7,651 bases of DNA from DATJOQ01 sp050010455. Lineage in GTDB: Bacteria; Desulfobacterota; Binatia; Binatales; Binataceae. Within the stretch, counting starts at the first letter, position 1; each line of letters opens with the position of its first letter. This document shows, in pieces, positions 6,021 to 7,651 of this stretch. The notes under the pieces are model-generated. The model ran no database searches. It worked only from the letters and a program-made list of their open reading frames with translations, and was not told the origin of the DNA. Position numbers and translations under genes: made by a program. Where the stretch lies: assembly GCA_050010455.1 (NCBI GenBank), contig JBEKLA010000204.1, forward strand, positions 1 to 7,651, written 5' to 3'.

Positions 6021-6435
6021 GACCGTGCGAGATCGCCGCTCTATTGCCTCTTCCACCGTTCGGGCCTTCAGCGGGTCGCCCCGCCTAATATGCCTTCTGC
6101 TGACTTCTCCGCCGCGATCACAGGCCTTGCGACCCGCTCAGTCCGGGATAGCGGACACGCCGGAGACCTCCCGAGGTAAGACCGACCGCCTTCACCGCAC
6201 GCCCGCCGGATTTACCACCCCGGCCCTTGATGGCTCTGGACTTCGCGATCATACGCTCGCTCGTCCGGCCGGGTAGGCCTCGTTATCCGGTTCTTGTCCA
6301 TCAGGCCGCGGCTTTGCTCCACGCTTCCTTCAGACCCCCCCTCGCGGCGACGCCCTTGCGCTTCGCTAATCCTTCGCCACCATCAGGCTGGATAGAGGAC
6401 TTTCACCTCCTAGCTGTCGATCATGCTCGGCACAC
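6021..6435 (-). ncRNA. Group II intron 5' ribozyme region (domains I-III and start of IV)
   Basis: The minus strand opens with GTGTGCCGAGC and soon reads AGCTAGGAGGTGAAAGTCCT. That is a strong GGAGG/CCTC-type hairpin with GTGAAAGT in the loop, a familiar early domain I element in bacterial introns. The stretch is rich in GNRA-like loops and short GC stems and has no credible gene. It ends where the reverse transcriptase gene, normally inside domain IV, starts. I did not fold the domains individually. Confidence 0.75.
6205..6224 (-). other. Candidate EBS1 loop of the intron
   Basis: On the minus strand GCCGG and CCGGC form a 5-bp stem around the loop GGTGGTAAAT. The GTAA in the loop (6215-6212) can pair with TTAC at 6439-6436, the last four bases of the 5' exon. 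It lies about 220 nt into the intron, a plausible place for EBS1. Four pairs alone is modest support. Confidence 0.45.
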
Positions 6436-6443
6436 GTAATTAT

Positions 6444-6462
6444 CCCCCGGCAGAGCCGGGGG
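6444..6462. repeat. Right-end hairpin of the IS200 element
   Basis: CCCCCGGC-AGA-GCCGGGGG forms an 8-bp perfect stem with a 3-base loop. It begins 9 bases upstream of the intron's first base when read on the minus strand, as a terminator-like stem would for a class C intron target. Confidence 0.8.
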
Positions 6463-6475
6463 CTTTAGGATGTGA

Positions 6476-6543
6476 GCCGCTCAAAGCGGCATGATGGGGT
6501 CGCTGACGCGGCCCCGATGAAAATGGAGCCACCTAAAGGTGGC
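6476..6543. repeat. Three consecutive hairpins downstream of tnpA
   Basis: The stems are 6476-6490 (GCCGCT-CAA-AGCGGC, 6 bp), 6496-6515 (GGGGTCGC-TGAC-GCGGCCCC, 8 bp with one T-G pair) and 6528-6543 (GCCACC-TAAA-GGTGGC, 6 bp). They lie between the tnpA stop at 6547 and the right-end hairpin. Together they could be a structured 3' RNA, transcription stop signals, or end-recognition structures. I cannot tell which. Confidence 0.7.
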
Positions 6544-6546
6544 GGT

Positions 6547-6978
6547 TCAGCGAAGCAGGTTCAGCTGATCCATGCGAGCATCTTCCTTCTGCTGGTTTTG
6601 AATGTATTCGCGTATGGTCTTTTCGTCTCGACCGACGGTCGAAACGAAATATCCCCGCGCCCAGAAATGTTGGCCCGTGAAATTGCGCTGACGCTCGCCA
6701 TAGGTCCGCGCCATATGAATGGCGCTCTTGCCCTTGATATACCCGTTGACCTGCGACACCGCGTATTTTGGCGGAATCGAAATCATCATGTGCACATGAT
6801 CCGGCATCAAATGACCCTCCTCGATCCGGCTGTCCTTCTGTTCGGCCAGACGGCGAAACACCTCGCCAAGATGCTGATGCATATGCCCGAACAACGCCTT
6901 CTTGCGACCCTTGGGAATAAAAACGACGTGATATTTGCAGTCCCATTTCGTGTGGTTTAGGCTTTGAATCTCGTCCAT
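6547..6978 (-). CDS. tnpA: IS200-type single-tyrosine transposase TnpA
   Basis: This 143-residue HUH/Y1 transposase moves single-stranded DNA. The metal-binding HUH motif is in GHLMPDHVHMM (H61 and H63), and the catalytic tyrosine is Y125 in TIREYIQNQQ. NGYIKGKSAIHMARTYG and HFWARGYFVSTVG are also typical of the family. Length is normal (about 130-155) and there is no stop or frameshift, so the protein is probably active. The ATG at 6978-6976 is preceded by GAAAGG about 10 bases upstream, a weak ribosome-binding site. The end hairpins it would recognise are both present. There is no adjacent tnpB or iscB, so this is an IS200-type element and not an IS605-type. The sequence resembles IS200 TnpA more than the REP-associated RAYT proteins, judging by motif spacing only. 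Confidence 0.95.
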   Translation of the reverse strand: MDEIQSLNHTKWDCKYHVVFIPKGRKKALFGHMHQHLGEVFRRLAEQKDSRIEEGHLMPDHVHMMISIPPKYAVSQVNGYIKGKSAIHMARTYGERQRNFTGQHFWARGYFVSTVGRDEKTIREYIQNQQKEDARMDQLNLLR

Positions 6979-7062
6979 CGTGATTTGACCTTTCGTGTGC
7001 TTGGCGGCTCACGATTGGAAAAGTCACGGTGGACTGCCGAAAACGTCAAACGGCTACTGTCA

Positions 7063-7079
7063 CCCCGGCAAAGCCGGGG
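7063..7079. repeat. Left-end hairpin of the IS200 element
   Basis: CCCCGGC-AAA-GCCGGGG is a 7-bp perfect stem, followed on the plus strand by GATTAC. Read on the minus strand, the right-end hairpin is followed by ATAATTAC, so the two ends look like imperfect inverted copies. Confidence 0.75.
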
Positions 7080-7085
7080 GATTAC

Positions 7086-7377
7086 CCAGTTTATTTATCA
7101 ATGTCCCGGCAAGGCCCGGACAGCGTTGAAATTCGGACCGCTCTCTGGGAAAGACTCACCGACGCGCTATGTTATCCTGCCTGAAATCCGCAAAGTCGAG
7201 CTAATGGACTCGGGTTGGTCGCCTTTCTCTCTGGTTTGCCGGGGTTCAGTCGTCGAGTAGCGGCGCGGCGGAAGTGGTCGGGGTTGCGCAGCCGGTCCAG
7301 GCGGTCGCCGGGATGCGGCGATGGTCGCGAATCCCCCCCGCAAAAAATTTGTTTGCTGTTGCTTTTGAGCGGAAGAT
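7086..7377. other. Non-coding stretch between IS200 and livF
   Basis: I see no convincing gene, tRNA or insertion sequence end here. Open frames on the minus strand (for example through 7172-7381) are proline- and arginine-rich with no family resemblance. The stretch holds one REP-like hairpin (7102-7122). After the livF stop at 7378, the minus strand reads through an A/T-rich patch (about 7340-7370) with no clear stem, so I do not call a terminator. Confidence 0.5.
7102..7122. repeat. REP-like imperfect hairpin
   Basis: TGTCC pairs with GGACA, then a C-C mismatch, then GGC with GCC around the loop AAG. Its core CCCGGCAAGGCCCGG resembles the IS200 left-end hairpin 23 bases away (CCCCGGCAAAGCCGGGG), and both are preceded by TGTC. 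Confidence 0.5.
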
Positions 7378-7651
7378 TCAATTCTGCATGAGCCGGCGCA
7401 GCTTCGCCGCGAATTGTTGGTCCTGGGTCTCGTCCACCGGCCGCACGCCCGCGCCGACGCCAAGGTACTTATCCGAGATATCGGCCGATTTCAGTAACTC
7501 AAGTCCTTTTCCCGAGAAAGCGACCCGTCCGTTTTCGATCACATAGCCGCGATCGGAGATGGCGAGGCTCAAGCGGGCATTCTGCTCAGAGAGCAAGATC
7601 GCCATGCCTTGATCGCGCAAACTCGCGATCAGGCGGAAGATCTGCGTACCG
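7378..7651 (-). CDS. livF: Branched-chain amino acid ABC transporter ATP-binding protein LivF, C-terminal part
   Basis: The last 90 codons plus stop of an ABC transporter ATPase are present; the 5' part lies beyond the right edge. LivF pairs with LivG on the inner face of the membrane and drives LivHM-dependent uptake of leucine, isoleucine, valine or related amides. The visible part reads GTQIFRLIASLRDQGMAILL, then SEQNARLSLAISDRGYVIENG with the ILL-x-EQNA switch region in place of the usual H-loop His (as in LivF, while LivG has EHD). The end has the typical DKYLGVG and a short tail to the TGA at 7380-7378. Walker A, the signature and Walker B motifs are out of view. It appears intact and is the only host metabolic gene here. 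Other LivF-like substrates such as urea (UrtE) are possible. Confidence 0.85.
   Translation of the reverse strand, partial: GTQIFRLIASLRDQGMAILLSEQNARLSLAISDRGYVIENGRVAFSGKGLELLKSADISDKYLGVGAGVRPVDETQDQQFAAKLRRLMQN

Larger units (their letters stand above)
1657..6435 (-). mobile_element. Group II intron (probably class C), interrupted by a 2.9-kb element
   Basis: On the minus strand the intron starts at 6435 with GTGTGCC, fitting the group II 5' consensus GUGYG. A structured 5' region and a reverse transcriptase/maturase gene follow, then domain V (1725-1694) and domain VI (about 1690-1662). The end is near 1657 (…CCAT, fitting the AY rule). Subtracting the inserted element at 2745-5652 and one GT core leaves about 1.87 kb, a usual size for a class C intron with an ORF. 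The 32-nt domain V and a maturase with no visible endonuclease domain also fit class C. The 5' exon on the minus strand is a strong hairpin (6462-6444) followed by ATAATTAC. The 3' end is uncertain by about 10 bases. Confidence 0.8.
6436..7085 (-). mobile_element. IS200-type element (IS200/IS605 family, tnpA only)
   Basis: One intact Y1 transposase gene lies between two strong hairpins: 7079-7063 on its upstream side (left end) and 6462-6444 on its downstream side (right end). Both are CCCCGGC-type stems with 3-base loops. IS200/IS605 elements use hairpins near their ends as single-strand recognition sites and make no target duplication. The total of about 650 bases fits a tnpA-only element. 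No tnpB follows. The exact cleavage sites were not determined. The right end abuts the group II intron at 6435, so a few terminal bases could have been displaced to the far side of the intron near 1656. Confidence 0.8.

Noticed and set aside
6472..6960. A 162-codon plus-strand frame opposite tnpA
   Set aside because: It covers the HUH and tyrosine motifs of TnpA on the other strand, and its first part is the hairpin region.
7167..7463. Minus-strand frames between IS200 and livF
   Set aside because: They overlap the livF end or are Pro/Arg-rich without motifs, which is typical of non-coding GC-rich DNA.
1..7651. CRISPR array, tRNA or rRNA genes
   Set aside because: No regularly spaced direct repeats, cloverleaf with a CCA-type acceptor stem or rRNA-like conserved blocks were seen on either strand.

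Overview
The window is a GC-rich (by eye around 60%) stretch of bacterial DNA packed with nested insertions, ending in one ordinary host gene fragment. The host gene is the 3' end of a LivF-type branched-chain amino-acid ABC transporter ATPase. Together with the element families present, it suggests a proteobacterium, probably an alpha- or betaproteobacterium. I cannot name a genus from the sequence.

Layout, left to right. (1) 2-96: a remnant of an IS256/Mutator-type transposase. (2) About 97-1656: an IS110-family element. Its long structured 5' non-coding region could encode a bridge RNA. Its DEDD transposase gene (376-1630) is broken by a one-base frameshift near 931. (3) About 1657-6435, minus strand: a group II intron, probably class C, with its 5' GTGTG end, domains V and VI and a reverse transcriptase/maturase gene all visible. 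(4) 2745-5652, plus strand: a 2.9-kb element inserted in the intron's reverse transcriptase gene. It carries two small genes (DUF5372-like and DUF6788-like) and a 689-residue large serine recombinase. (5) About 6436-7085: an IS200-type element with an intact single-tyrosine TnpA on the minus strand and hairpins at both ends. (6) 7086-7377: non-coding DNA with a REP-like hairpin. (7) 7378-7651, minus strand: the livF 3' end.

The clearest result is the nesting. Removing 2745-5652 and one copy of a GT dinucleotide joins the two reverse transcriptase halves in frame (458 residues from the ATG at 6020) and restores the conserved GIPTVLDRF segment. It also shrinks the intron to about 1.87 kb, a normal class C size. 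This gives nearly base-exact att sites for the recombinase element and the order of events: intron first, recombinase element second. The intron begins 8 bases beyond a strong hairpin at the right end of the IS200 element, as expected for a class C intron that targets stem-loops. A candidate EBS1 loop can pair with the flanking TTAC.

The intact units that could still act are the recombinase operon and IS200 TnpA. The IS110 transposase and the intron reverse transcriptase are disrupted. The least described parts are the three-gene recombinase element and the possible IS110 bridge RNA.
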